Counted from the stretch's first letter, positions 1 to 13,002 are shown. The stretch: 64,000 nucleotides of DNA from Lanius collurio (GCA_020086605.1 JACBWW010000048.1:277002-341001), one strand, 5' to 3'. Translations and numbers: made by a program. The notes: generated by a model from the sequence alone, not told the origin.

Positions 1-3000
1 GTTTTTTATTTCCAAAGCAGCTTTCTAAGCAGCAGAAAGAAAAATTGATGCAAATCATTCAGATTATTAAATACATCATCAAAGTGGAGAAGCTTTTTCA
101 ACAAAATAAAATTGAATTGTAGGAACAAATTGAAACTGCTTCTGTTTGAATTGTGAGAATCTGATACATCTCAAAGGACAAGCCCAAATCATCTGCACTC
201 AGGGAAAGAAGTATCTCTGAGAACTCATTCTGACCACAGATTACATGAAAAGACAGCAGATTCTGTAATACTCATGTTATTTCTCAGAACAAAAATTTGA
301 AAAAGATTATGTGGAGATAGTGTAACAAAAAAGGAAGTTGCATTAAGTTACTTTTTTAAAAAGGAGAAAGAAATATTAAAAATTATATAAAATTGACCAT
401 ACTATTTACAAGGAAATAATATCTAGGCCTATGCTGCAATTCTCAGTTAAGGCTTTTCAAAACTGATTTTTTGGAGTATTTTGAACTACTTAGGTAAAAC
501 TCAAAACCAATTGCACAGCAGGTTACTAGCACTTTTGAAGTAGCACCTTCAACTAGTCTCAAGTGGAAGACATTCTTAAAATGTTGCTGTGAGCTCTCTT
601 TTCTGTAACAGTAACCATAAGAATCAAGTGATACAAACAAAGCCTAGTAAATAAATTTCCAGTAAGCCAGGGCATTAACTAATGTGAGTGTTCAGGAAGA
701 TATGCCCAAGATTCATGGGAGCCACTGTAAATATGCAACAGGCAGTATGCATATGTGCCACTGGGCTGCACTGAATCTAGTTAGCTGGGAACGTTCTGGA
801 AGCGGTGTGCACGTATCCATCAAGTGAAATCTGCACAGCAAATCTCACATAAAGGATGTCAAAACTACTACTACCCCAGCAGAATAAAGGCCTCTAGCAG
901 CAAACAAGTCTGCAGAGGTATGTCATTGGAGGATGACTTGATGAAAGTCTATAGAAATAATTTTATTCAAGCATTTGCATTGAAAAAAGCTTTCAGAAGT
1001 ATGTACTTCGTTGCACTCCTTCCTGCCTACACATCGTATTTGTATCCTGTTCAATAATATGAAAGGCTTCTATGTTTTCTATGTAACAAAAATGGGTGTT
1101 TACCAGCTTCTTGCCAAAAACAACCCATTAAAAAAAAAACTTCCAATCCCATTTTTCACCTTTATAGTCCATTAGCTGTAATAACTTTTAATGTAATTTT
1201 ATAATTCCTGAGTGAATAGATACCAACAACAAGAGTGTAAAAAGGTTATCTTGGTGATACTGGCTTTATCAAACCTTTAATTTAGCGTATCTTATTATAT
1301 TATCTGTCATAGGTTACAAATTTGACTACTCTCTTATAAGGGTTTGAGAAGTCTTAGGTGATGTAGAAAGCGTGAAGTCAGTATCTTAAGGATTTAAAAA
1401 CTAATCTATTAAGATTTAATAGATAAAATTTAAGATGTGAAATGAGAATGTAGACTTAAAGTGTAAATGTATTGGCATGTAGAAACCCATCAAGGTATAT
1501 GAATATTCTTGTCATGTTAAAATGCAATATTCAGTAAAATAAATATATTGTATAAGTATCTCTGTGTGCATGTATGCATACAAAAATGAACAGATAAAAT
1601 ACGTTTACACAAGCAGCTGGGCAGCAGAACTGCGAATGAAAATTACTCTGTACATTAACTGGTAAGTACTCTTCTTATTAAAGGACTTTCTCAGAGAACT
1701 AACTAAAATCGTAACACAGACCAGAAACAGAACTTAAAGTTCTGGATCATTTGTTTGCTGACTTGCTAGAGTAGCAAAAAATCTTTGCAAGATTCTCTTC
1801 AGGTAGAAGAGAATTTTGTTGACCCCAAAACTTGCTTTGAGTCTTTCATATTTATAAAAACATATTCACATGTGTTTCTGTATTTGTTAAGGTGAATAAG
1901 CATATTATACTTACACTGTGCATATATTTTAAGAGAATTTACTGCTGATAATGTCGAATGAATATCTAACTATACAGGATGACATACTTATCATTAGTTC
2001 CATTTTTGATGCATGAATTCTAACAGGAACATCTAATTCTAACTTTGTAATATTTAAATTATTTTCCATTTTATACTGAAGATACTTTGAAATTTTAATA
2101 TTCTCTTTTATAAAATATTAGCCAAAAGTCTAAGACTGATCTTGTCTCTACAAGGGTACATAAAATAAAGAGAAAGACAAAATCTGGGACTTTTTAATAC
2201 ATGGATTTGATGAAGTTATACCTTAATTGCTGCTGTCAAGAAGCAGTTATTGTTGATTATCTGAAAATTACTTGTGGAATTTCCATTAATATCATAGTAT
2301 AAAGCTCTTCTGAAAGAAATACTTTAACTTCTTTTGTGAATATGGTGAATATTTTATATTTTGCTATAGAAAACAGCATGCATATTTTCAGCAAGCGAGT
2401 GTCCTTCCCATAACACCTCAAATAACATATTCAATCTAAAATGTAAGCGTGACATTCAGGCTTCATTTGCTGTTGGTTGCGATCTAAAAAAAATATAAAT
2501 TGATGGAGACAGAAAATTCTAATCTGATGCCCTAAGGCCAGATCCAATAAAACACTTAAGCATCTAAATTTGGTGTTAAAGCAACTAACTTTTCAGTGGC
2601 TGTCCCCCATAAGGGAATCTTGGGTTGAAATGAGCTGGGTCTTATATTTTTATAGAGTACAGAGTAGGTATTGTTAGGCAGGTACCAGTTAGGGGATGCT
2701 ACGAGCAGCCACTGCCTCCAACACCACCCCAAAAAATCATATGCAGCTACCTGGAGCTAGTACATAAACAAACACTGTCAGTAGAACTGAGCTACAAATT
2801 ACAACTCGCAGACCCAATACAACCAGAGTCCAGGTCGCAAGGGTAACAGGATGAAGTTAAAATATACCTCCCTCTTTTGCAAAAAGCACACTGATTAAGG
2901 ATACTACTCAGGAAATGTTTCACAAGTTCAATTCTTTATTTTGCCTAGAGGAAATTAGACTCCACATCACCAAGGAGGGTGTGTTTGACTTTTAAGCCAT

Positions 3001-4755
3001 TGGCTATTTTGAACCCTCTTTTTTTGAACAGTTCAGATCAATGAGCAAAAAGAGGATCGTGATTCAGCAGTCTAGTCTTTATGTTCTCCACAAATTCCTC
3101 TTTCCTATGCTATATCCATGCTTAACAGATAACATTACTGAAGAGCTGAATGACTTTTCAGCTCCATAAAACACACCAAAAATATGTTTCTCCCAACTTC
3201 AGACTGGGAAGTCTGCAGAACATCATATGTAAGCTGAGTAGGATAAGTGATGAAACATACCACACCAAACTGAGGGACTATCTAGTGAGAACTCTTTGTG
3301 TTACAGAAATCTAATTTTACCTGAAAAGACTTTAAGTCTTAACATAGAAAACTGAATGGATCCTTTCTAATACGACTCTGATACTTCACATAAGCCCTTC
3401 TTGTTAAATCTGACCTAATAAAACCAAATGTGCATCATCAAATATCCCATAATTACAGATTACAAAATTAGATACTTGGTTTTGGCTGTCAAGCACTTGA
3501 ACTAACATTGTGTACTTGAACTTGCCTAATACTTCCCAGGACCACTTGCAGTTCTACAGCCTGCTTTCAGTAAAATTGGAAAAGCTGCTATCTTTTAATA
3601 AGCAAAAACCCCTTGGAAATCGAGGGTAATAGACCTCCTGTCATACAGATAATGACATCTTGAGTTACACACGAACTGTGAGGCAGAAGTGCGCTGCAGT
3701 ATCTCCTGCAGTCCTCCCTAGAGCAGAATAGGAACCTGGCTGGACCACAACATAACCTTAGCAAACCTAACTTTTCTGCTTATGGAACTCAGGGAATGAG
3801 TGGAACTTCAGATGTGTACATTGGACCTTGACCCAACATGAAGCTAGGATGAAGCCAAGCTTCACACCCGGATTAAGCAGTTGGAAAATGTCCCCAACAC
3901 CCATGTTTTACACATGGTCATTGACAGAAACTCTTCCAGTTTCCCTGCAATAAATAATGACCCAGAGCCTGATGTAAACTTTCTGGGTTTAACAGACAGA
4001 TCCATAGAATCTTATTTGATTATTGGTGTCATAATAACAATCTGACTCCATGGAAGGTAAAGTCACTCCGAACTCTGCATACCAGAACTTGAAAACAGAT
4101 TCTGAAGACAGTCTAAAGGCAAATAAAAGCAAAAAAAAACAAACAAAACTGCACAAGAGCTTTACTGGTAGTTTAAAATCACTCCAATAAAGTAAACTAT
4201 TTTTTGTCATTAATAATAATTCTTCCTGAATTTTGAATAGAAATACATACAGTCTTTGAAAGACTTACTCAGTTTGCCAATGCCATGAACTGTTTCTAAG
4301 TGTATTACACCATGTTCTATGGACTGGGTAAATTAGCTACTTTGTACTATGTTTCTAACAGGTAAATGACATTTTCTCTCTTACATCTAGCTCAGAGAAC
4401 AGGTCAAACAAATGATTCACCCCTCTGACATACAAAATTTGGTATGTTGATCAGTTACCTCTGTTACAACTTTGTTCCCACTTTAAATTATCTGTTGGAC
4501 TGTAAATAAATTTTCCCTGATCTCAGATCACTTTAGAGATTTTTCATCTTTTTTTTTTTTTTTAATGGAAGAGGAGACACCTAGAGAAAAGACAGGGCCT
4601 TCTTTACTAGTCAGGATTTTCTAGGTTCTGCCAGGTTCAATTAAAAGCCATTTTAGTTGCAGCTAGTAGATTTCTGCCAATAAAAGTGGCTTGGAAGCAA
4701 ACATATTAATTTTTAAATGCTTCATGATACTTATTTAGAACTTCTGTTATCCTTC

Positions 4756-4760
4756 TTTTT

Positions 4761-4836
<76 letters not shown>

Positions 4837-4894
4837 TTCTTTCTTTCTTTCTCTCTTTCTTTCTCTCTTTCTTTCTTTCTTTCTTTCTTCTTTT
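4756..4894. repeat. (TTTC)n microsatellite, about 135 bp
   Basis: A nearly uninterrupted run of TTTC units carries a few TC insertions (CTCTCTTTCT) near its right end. On the minus strand it reads as GAAA, a purine-only strand. It creates artificial Lys/Glu/Arg-rich open frames on the minus strand that should not be read as proteins. Tetranucleotide tracts this long are usually length-polymorphic. Confidence 0.97.
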
Positions 4895-4904
4895 GAATCA
4901 GCTG

Positions 4905-4949
4905 ATGAAGGTGATGGGGTTTCAACAATAAAAGTGCCATCACCTTCAT
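4905..4949. repeat. Perfect 13-bp inverted repeat next to the microsatellite
   Basis: The left arm atgaaggtgatgg (4905-4917) is exactly complementary to ccatcaccttcat (4937-4949), with a 19-base spacer. It begins about ten bases after the TTTC tract. It could form a small hairpin in DNA or in the intronic RNA. No function is known. Confidence 0.85.
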
Positions 4950-5382
4950 GCATGTGTTTGAATTTTTAAATATGGTCGCAGTCTGACTGATTTGCAGGGT
5001 AAAACAGTTTAGAAATCTGATTGCAAGCTTGCAGTGACAAAAGTAGATAATTACTATCTCCACAAATATCTGTAAGTCAAATTACTTGTTTTAATACAGA
5101 TTAGATTAATACTAAAGTTACAAGATTGATATGAGAGACATGATAAATGTAGTCATGACAGAAAACAATTTTTAATTTAGTAACCTCTATCAATCTAGAT
5201 AGCCCATGAATATTTACCATTAATTCAGTAGGCAGGAACAGAGTGAGGGAAAAAGAACAAAAAGAAAATAAAAAAAAGGAGGAGGTTTGACCTAAACAAG
5301 GACTGAGGAAAAAAGTTAATTCTCAGCAGTTTTACTGAGAATAGATCTTGCAAAAACTGGCAAAATACATTTGGGATCTCAG

Positions 5383-5436
5383 AATTAAAATAAAATAAAA
5401 TAAAATAAAAAAAATAAAATAAAAAAAATAAAAAAC
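5383..5436. repeat. (TAAAA)n A-rich simple repeat
   Basis: TAAAA and TAAAAAAA units repeat about nine times, with little other sequence. This is low-complexity intronic DNA. Confidence 0.9.
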
Positions 5437-6696
5437 TGAATGACATGCAAAAATAGTTGCAATTCTTAATATCTACTTCTCATTGCAGAACTTACCAGTC
5501 AGATTACACTTAAATAAATAATTTCAAAGGCTAAAATAAAATCATTTATGGAAATTCAAAACAAACATATTTGATCACATCATACTTCACAGCAGGGATA
5601 CAATTTGCAGAGGCTGAGTGAGGGCACAGTGTAAGCAAAAACAGGTTGTGTGTGCAATGAACCAAACTAAATGGTTTATATAAAAGAAATGTTGTTTCCA
5701 TTAATTTTTCTGGTAATCTTATTAAAAACGCCACCTGTCCAGAATAGAATTGTCCAGGTTTTAATTCTTTTTCATATCTCAGTGCTCAAACACAAGACAG
5801 AGGAGGCATCTTCTTATAGCTATTAAAATATGTCACAAAATGTCTTATTCTGAAATCTTCATAACTACAGCAGTTTCTCCAAGCTCTGTTTCAATGTCTG
5901 GTTATTATATCTTTTACTTTTCCTTGAATCGTGCTCAAAAAACTGATTTTTCTGATAAACTTAAAGAATATTTTTTTCAAAGCATGCATTGCATTTTCAG
6001 CTTCTCTTTAAAAAAAATGTTCACAGTCTATAAGACTTAAAATTCTCATATATTAGGCAAATAAAACATAAATGCGCCTTTCAAAATTCCACCACCACCC
6101 CACCAAAATCCCCTGTAAGAGCCCAGAACAGGAACTTGACTTTGAATATCAGCCGAGATGAAATGGTGTCATAATCAGCATAAGTGCATGTGGACTATTC
6201 ACCTAGATCAAACACTTTGGTCATATACTCAATTAAATTTAAATCCCATTATATAATGTATACCAGCCTCATTTTATGCAATTCCCTAATTTAATGGCTT
6301 GGTATTAGCCTTTTTCTTTTTTGCACACATGGACTAATTTTCACGGTGCTCAGTCCCTCTGGGAAGTAGGTCATTAAAGTCAACTGGACGGAGACAGAAA
6401 CTTAATACCTAAACAGTGTTGCAGAAGGGTCAGAGTCACAATATAATGTAAAACAGTTTTTCACTCATCCTACTTTAAAATATTTATGAAATAAGATTCA
6501 TTAATCTTGGAGATTATAAAGTAGAAGAATAATGAAAGCTATCATCCTGTTGCAATTTAATTTGTGAAACTGAAAAAAAAATCAACAAAACAAAAATCCC
6601 AATTAAAAAATTAAAAATCACAATTATAATAATATTTAGCTACCAAGACAACATTTGTTTTACACTGAAGCAATAGAATCATAATATTCATATTAC

Positions 6697-6831
6697 CTTT
6701 CTCAATGTGTATTCTTTTTGTCTCATGTCCTACATCATGACCAGCCAGATCGCCCTCCTTAGGTCCAGGCAGGACATTAGGTGACAAACCCATCAGCATT
6801 TGGTTCATAGATAGCCCATTCTGATGGACTG
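6697..6831 (-). CDS. DACH1: DACH1 internal exon (linker, VHQNGLSMN... segment)
   Basis: This 135-nt exon encodes 44 full codons plus split codons at both ends. The peptide begins VHQNGLSMNQMLMGLSPNVL, continues PGPKEGDLAGHD, and ends KRIHIEK. I recognise this as the DACH1 segment just before the DACHbox-C part. DACH1 is a nuclear cofactor in the PAX6-SIX-EYA-DACH network that represses or co-activates target genes. Compared with the human protein as I remember it, the differences are conservative (M to V, S to T and M to I near HDVGHETKRIHIEK). The donor is AAAG|gtaata. The acceptor lies in a TAG-CAG-CAG string. I chose 6831 because C from the previous exon plus CA gives Pro, matching the usual DRIPVHQNG. 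Starts at 6834 or 6828 are also in frame. A pyrimidine-rich tract precedes the acceptor. Confidence 0.95.
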
Positions 6832-6837
6832 CTGCTA
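6829..6837 (-). promoter_or_regulatory. DACH1: Triple tandem splice acceptor (TAGCAGCAG)
   Basis: On the minus strand the acceptor reads tgtgtctagcagcagtcc. Three consecutive NAG triplets can each serve as the 3' splice site. All three keep the frame. They give Ile-Pro-Ala-Val-His, Ile-Pro-Val-His or Ile-Leu-His at the junction. The middle site reproduces the standard DACH1 sequence. Mixed use of such NAGNAG sites is well known in vertebrates, but use here is inferred. Confidence 0.75.
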
Positions 6838-9150
6838 GACACAAATGCAGGCAGAAAGAAATCAGCTGTCATATTAACAACTTTTTACTTATTTTACATA
6901 GCATTCCTCTTAATTATGCAAGAATTCCAAAAATCACAAAGTTACTTAATTAGTACCATCAGAATCCACATTCTGGGAGGGAAAGCTTCTTCCTGTTACT
7001 TCTGCCTTAGAACGATTAATTTTAGAAGAAAGTTCAGTAACTTAGGATGAAGTTGGAAATTTACAAACATGCTCTTGCTTATTTAACAAGAATTCAAATG
7101 CAAAACAAAGCAAACAAGAAAAGCATTAAAGGTTCTAACTTACTGATCTATTTTTTTTAGTTAGTTGTACAAAAACTCTTGAGTACCCACATTCCCTATA
7201 TGCAGCCCCTAGTAACTTCCTTAAATAAAACATTGTGGCCTTTCAGGTGATACACACTGTTTTTCCATATATACTGTGCAACAGTTTAATTGCTTATTTG
7301 CTCATCAGACAGGTTGAAAAGCTCTGTCCAACAGCTCTCAAAGAGACCTTCATGAGTCTCAAACACACCTCAGAATCTCATATTAGCTAGTTTATATTTC
7401 TATGCTTTTATCCTGAAAAATTGTATTTCCAAAACATTTATGCATTTTCAGTAAAGCTGGTTGGTTTGTTTTTTTTTTTTTTAGTATGGAACCCATATTC
7501 CTGTAGTAGTCATCTTCTTCTGGTTAGCACCACAAAAGATGTACTTAAGAATCAGGTGCAATGTAAACAAATCAGATAGGACAGGAAAAAATTAACTTAG
7601 AAATAAATTACTGAAGTGATCCACTACTTAAGGAACTCTGTTATGTTCACGTGGAAGAAAAAAAATGTGTAAAGGCCCCACTCCTCTCTGTAAATTATAG
7701 AGTAAGCTGAACAGTACAATTTCTGGTTTTGATTAAAAAAGTCATTCCTTAGCCAAAACAATAAATATGTCTCAATTTAGATTTTTGGGGTTTGTGGGTT
7801 TGTTTTGGGTTTTTTTTCAGAGAACAAAAGAAAAGGCCTTCATTAGTTGCAAACAAATATACTATTCAATCAATTAAGAAAAAATTAAATATCCACATTT
7901 GTGAGGGGTTTTTTGAGACCTTCACCTACAAAGTCTGCTGTGGGTTGATCCTGGCTGGACACCACGTGCCCACCAAAGCCACTTCATCACTCCCCCTCCT
8001 CAACTGGACAATGGAAAGAAAATATAATGAAAGGCTTGTGGGTCAAGCCTGGGGAAATAGATAGGTCACAGTATATGGGATGCCAATTTAATCTGCACTC
8101 TGAATTGTCCAAGTGATAAGAAAACAGAATTTTCAGCTTGTCATAGTCAGGCCTCATTTCTTTTCTTTGGTAAGTCATTTTTCATCACACACTAATGAAA
8201 GATCTCTCATCTGAAGGTCAATGAAGAGTCAGCTTCCTGAGTCTGCAGAGAACCTGAAAAGAAGCAGCCTAAAGGACACGTGTTGCATCTAATCAATACG
8301 GCCACCTCTTTCATACAGTTATTTCATGGCCCTCTATGTGTATGCCAAATCCTCTAGGTTCTACTGACAAATTCCACTGTGGAAAGATGATTTAAAAGCA
8401 CAAAACCCCACAACAGAGAAGTATTAAAGGGAATGGACAACTGCAATATGAATTTAAGTACATATCTGTAAAACAGTATGCATTTAAAGCATTAATTTCC
8501 ATTGCTACACTGGAATACCATGTAATTCAGAGTCTTTGCCATGTAATTTACGTCCTGTATACGGAACCTTGATAAAAATGGCATAACTCTGGCACACCAT
8601 GGTTTAATTTCACTCTGTCTCTTGTGAGCTACGAGGTGATAATATTTCTATCATATTTCTCACCATTACAAAATTTTATATTTAAAAAATTTATAAAGTA
8701 TGCACATTTTTAATTTATTTAACCCAATTCTTCTCTTTACCAAGCAATTCTACCATGTAAAATATTGCTTATGAAGTCAGATTCAATTTAGAAATCAAAA
8801 CAAAGTAACCAGATTAAATAAAATTCAATTTCTTTTAAAAATGTTTATACTATATATTCAGTTCTTAAACTAATCTAGCAAATTGCTTCCCACCTGCAAT
8901 TCTGCATTTCCTTGCTCGTATCTTTATGTTTAATATGACATGATGGCAGTTTATATCAGTACCTTTTAATGTAGCATCAGATATTATGATACTGTAAACT
9001 GAGGAACATAATGTCGGGAGATAGTTATTGCAGCTGAACTTCTGAACATGATACATATGAGATCTATTTAAGACGAGGGCATTTTGATTAGATAAACAAG
9101 CTGCACCTAATCAAATTTAAAGTGGTGAGAAGGAGAAGAATGGGACCTAC
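6832..9150 (-). other. DACH1: DACH1 intron, 2.3 kb
   Basis: This intron lies between the exons at 9151-9286 and 6697-6831. The donor is ATCC|gtaggt and the acceptor is in TAGCAGCAG, with phase 1. It contains a likely LTR fragment near 7937-8060. The remainder is AT-rich, unique-looking sequence in which I see no gene. Confidence 0.9.
7937..8060 (+). mobile_element. Fragment of a bird endogenous-retrovirus LTR (ERVL-like)
   Basis: The stretch reads gggttgatcctggctggaca, then ccacgtgcccaccaaagcc, then cccctcctcaactggacaat, and then gaaaatataatgaaaggctt and gtgggtcaagcc. I recognise this string as part of a dispersed avian LTR family. It stands out from the flanking AT-rich intron by base composition. 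The left and right limits are approximate, and no target duplication or internal retroviral gene is visible. The family assignment rests on memory of the repeat and not on a library search. Confidence 0.6.
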
Positions 9151-9286
9151 GGATTCTGTCTGAAGAGCTCTCGGTCCGTGCAGGAGAGCTGGACACGCTG
9201 CTGCTTCGATGAGAGGACGGATGGCTGCCAGGTCTTCGGCCCTCTTCAAGAGAAGGAGCAGGAGAAGGGCTGTCTGGAACACGTTC
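9151..9286 (-). CDS. DACH1: DACH1 internal exon (Ser/Pro-rich linker)
   Basis: This 136-nt exon runs in phase 0 and out phase 1, giving 45 codons. It begins ERVPDSPSPAPSLEEGRRPG and continues SHPSSHRSSSVSSSPAR to TESSSDRI. This is the DACH1 Ser/Pro-rich stretch and appears identical to the mammalian protein as I recall it. The acceptor is gtctag|GAACGT and the donor is ATCC|gtaggt. The region lies between the two Dachshund boxes, is likely disordered, and carries many potential Ser-Pro phosphorylation sites. It is far more GC-rich than the introns on both sides, as expected for a constrained exon. Confidence 0.97.
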
Positions 9287-12200
9287 CTAGACCACACAAA
9301 AAGTCATTGTGAAAGAATGGCAATGTTAAACCAAGCCTCTGCTTCCAAACATCATTTCCCTAAACTGAATCTCCCTCCTAAATTACAACCAATTCATTAG
9401 TCTGTTGAGGTTTCCAAGATTTACAGAGCATTCTCAAATGAAACTTTGCAACTTTAGGACATAGACCCTACATTTCAGTATGCAATGTGAGCACTGCTCA
9501 TCCTATAACACTTTTAACTGCCTTCTTTAAAAATAAAAAACCACTTTAAAAATAAGAGGTTTGTTCTTCTATTGGTTTTTGTTCTTATTTTCCTCACTCG
9601 TATCATCATGTTGTTGAATTGGAAATATACATTTTGGCTTACAGACAGCTTTATGGGATGAGGAATTATGTATTTCTGTAAAAAATATTGATCAGGCACT
9701 GTTGTTTTATCTCATGTTGACTTTTACTCCACATTTTAATTCCAAATAGGCTTCTTGAGCAATGAGATCTTATGGAACTGTTAAGGATCATAAAGACAAC
9801 GTAGCCTCTTTATATATAAACTACACTAGTAACATGACTAATGTAAGTCCAAATGTCTACTTTTACCATGGAACACAAACTTGGAATGAATCACGTTTTT
9901 GGGATGAATGTGGCCATATCACTTCAAAATCAGGAAAACTACCATTCACGTTTTTCTGTCCAGGGTAAGGCCTGGCAGGGTAGCCAAGAGGAGCTATGAT
10001 GCACTTCAAGATGTTCCTTGGTTTTGAAAACCAGAGTGTAAGGACTGTGATGGCTTGAATTTGCACGTTTGCTATATGAGAATTGTTAGTATGAAGCAGA
10101 AAGATATATCTGATATTTACCCAGAAGTTCAACAGAAACAATTATCAAAGGGAGCTGAGTGCAGAATAGTTCTTTCTAGAAAATTCTCTATCCTTCTCAG
10201 CACTTTCCTTTTTACTGCTAAAAGTTCTCAAGACAGTGCTAAAATATGTGAGAGTGAGGCTATTTTGGACAAATAGCAATAAAGATTAAAAAAAATCCCA
10301 TGGAGGAAATCTATTGGAAGGATTGAAAATGTTAAACTAGCATTTTTTTGCTTGTTTTTCTCTTTTAGTTAATTGAAAACTTGACACATAATGAAAAAAA
10401 CAATGAGTCCAAACCACCAATCAACAAACAACTGCACACATTCAACTCACTAAAAGCTTTTGGTAATGAAATAATACAATTAGTATGTGTTTAGTAACAC
10501 AAAAGAAAACTTGCTGTTGTAAACATGTAACATCTTCTTGAAAAGAACAGTACATTACTCACACAGCAAAGTTCTTTTAGAGCAGCCATTACTTTATTAT
10601 GCACAGTGACTAGGTAAATATTTATTTTTCTGAATGCATTCCTAAGAAATTTTGCAACATGCTTATCTATATTAATTAATAATTTGTTAAAGGTAAGTTT
10701 CATAAAAAAATACCTACTGAACTTGAGATTCTGATTGCAGAGGGATTCAATAGGCATATTGATGGAGTGGGAGGAGATTTTTGAGAGCAATGATTCAAGA
10801 CATTTAAGTGGATTTCACTTTAATAGTCTTAGGTTTTTAAGTCAAAAACATTGATGAGGATAGCTTAACTGCATCATAGCTCTAGGCTTATTATGACTTT
10901 GATTGTGTTTGTATGTCCATGAACTGGGTATTCAAGAGGAGGATTATAATGCAGATGTTTTCAGAATGTGGAAGATTTATTTCTTTAGATTTAGGAGGAT
11001 TTAAGCATGCACAGTGAACAGATTTGATATAAAGTGGAACATGGTATATTTAATCATTCATTTAATATATAATTTCACTGTTTGGCATACAATGTATTGT
11101 TCTTAGAAGGGTTTCATTAAAATGAAATCCAGTGAGCACATAAGATTTGAATACAGAGCTGTAGAGTAAATTAATTTATTTAAACAGCTTAATTTGTTTA
11201 TCCTATTTATTTATGTGTGCTTTTACAGCACGTATTATGAGATGGAGCGAGCAAAAGGAATGCACAGGACAATGAAATATAATTACTGTACAAACAAAAC
11301 AGATAATGAGTTTTATTCTCATATAATATGACATAGACAAAATCCATGAGAAAACTATATATCTTGGCTTTATCAATTAATTTGTAAAATGCCCTTTAAT
11401 TCCAATAAAATATGGGATTGAACTATACAAAAATGCAAAACAAACCTATTTAGTACCTTAACTATTTTTTTATATCCTTCCTTTATAATTCCAAAATCAG
11501 CAATCTAGTCTACAGCAATTTTTTGTCTTTAACAAATATACTACAATAATAAGTGGAAATGCTTCTAATAATAAATTGAAATATTCTGTAGCTCTAAAAA
11601 AGTGATAATGATAAACTAATGGGGCTGGAATATCAATATGTCTTCCTTACCAGAGATTTTGTTTAGAAAAGATTAATTTGGTTTGTGGCAAAATAGTAAC
11701 TTCACTTTAAACTCCACTTTTTTCCACAATGTTTTCAAAAAAGGAAATGTTCAAAAATGTGTTCATTAAATAATGCAGATCAGAGCTATTTTGTCATGTC
11801 TGCAGCATGCCACTTTTGTACAAGTTACTTCACATGAAACAGCAAAGAAGTAGAATTTACTTCCTTATAATCCTGCCAGCAGAAATCACCTAGGATTCTG
11901 TCCACTGCCCAGTATTTTTCCTAAAACTTGCCTACTCCCAGGAGTAGATATTTCTAGAGAATCTGGAGTAAAACTCTCTCTTGCTATTTTTTTCCTCCAT
12001 TTTTTGCTTCCCTATTTCTTCCTACAGATACTCACAGGTAAAAAGCAAAATGAACAATTTAGGTAATATGCAGCAATTTAGCATATGGTCGACCAACATT
12101 TCAAAATTGGTAAGACTCTCAGTTAGGTATCAGAATGAGAGGCTTTACTAACCAATGGGTAACAAACTCTTAGGGGCCAAATTTGAAGCATTCCTTATCT

Positions 12201-12852
12201 TGACACTCTTTACAATTTGATCCAAATCATGAATCCTAAGCAGTTAAGAATCTGACATTCACCTCCTCCAAAAATGTTCCTACCACAAAGAAATTTCCAC
12301 TCTAGGGAACTGTAATGACCTCTCTTGTATTCTTACTCCACTGACAAGTTACACATGTCCATTTCATAAATGGACCTGTTCCTGTGACACTGGGTATTTT
12401 ATTTTATGCTGTAAAAAAAGAGGTAAAAGATTTAAACTGTCAGAGATTTTAACACAGGAGATTGAAGTTACCTCTAGAATTGAAATTGCTCCAGTTTTGA
12501 ATATGCATTCTTCCAATACCCAAACTGGGTTTGCATGCACAGTCTTCACCTCTTGTGTATTTCCCTCTTACAGGTATTTAGTCCCAGCTTGTTACTTTGT
12601 TCTACTTTACTTCACCATAAGACTCATCTCTTGGGTTTAGTCATCCTTTAATTTTAGTCATGGAATGAGCTCTAGACATGCAATTAATTCTTGCTATAGA
12701 GGTATATAATTTTTTTAAACTATTCAGTTATATTCATTCTCTTCAGTATTGAACAAACTCCTTTAAGGATGTTTATGCTTTAAGTCATTGAAGTGCAGAG
12801 GATAAAGTAATTTGTTTTCAAAGTCATACTTTTCGTGGTTTGGGTAACTTAT

Positions 12853-13002
12853 GGAATGGTTTGGGTTGCAAGAGATGTTTAAAAGCCATCTAGCTCCAGC
12901 CCACCAGCCACAGGCAAGGGCACTGTCCACTAGAGCAGGCTGCTCAGAGCCCCATCCAGCCTGGCCTTGAACAACACCAGGTATGAGGCATCCACACCTA
13001 AC
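12853..13002 (-). mobile_element. CR1: CR1 LINE 3'-end fragment
   Basis: On the plus strand this reads gaatggtttgggttgcaaga, then a degraded form of the CR1 motif ...gccatctagctccagccca, then agagcaggctgctcagagcc, and then catccagcctggccttgaac. This is the reverse complement of the 3' untranslated end of avian CR1. The element therefore lies on the minus strand with its 3' end at the low coordinate. It is 5'-truncated, which is the rule for CR1 copies. Divergence from the consensus is moderate and the terminal 8-bp ATTCTATG repeat is decayed, suggesting an old insertion. Confidence 0.9.

Larger units (their letters stand above)
1..6696 (-). other. DACH1: DACH1 intron (3' part cut by window edge)
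   Basis: This is the intron downstream of the DACH1 exon that ends at 6697. Its donor reads AAAG|gtaata on the minus strand. The next exon should complete an Asp codon (G|AT) and continue towards the DACHbox-C coiled coil. I found no match to that region on the minus strand, so the acceptor lies beyond position 1. The stretch is AT-rich and non-coding. It holds a TTTC microsatellite, a 13-bp inverted repeat beside it, a TAAAA-rich tract and a T-run near 4550. Open frames inside it are short and look like chance. Confidence 0.85.

Noticed and set aside
4731..5063. Minus-strand open frames rich in Lys, Glu and Arg
   Set aside because: They are translations of the (GAAA)n microsatellite and not proteins.
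1..6696. Search for the following DACH1 exon (DACHbox-C coiled coil)
   Set aside because: No minus-strand stretch with the expected peptide or a suitable AG/GT pair was found, so the exon must lie outside the window.
6611..6844. A continuous 77-codon minus-strand protein
   Set aside because: Only 6831-6697 is exon. The rest is read-through into intron on both sides, including an accidental start Met.
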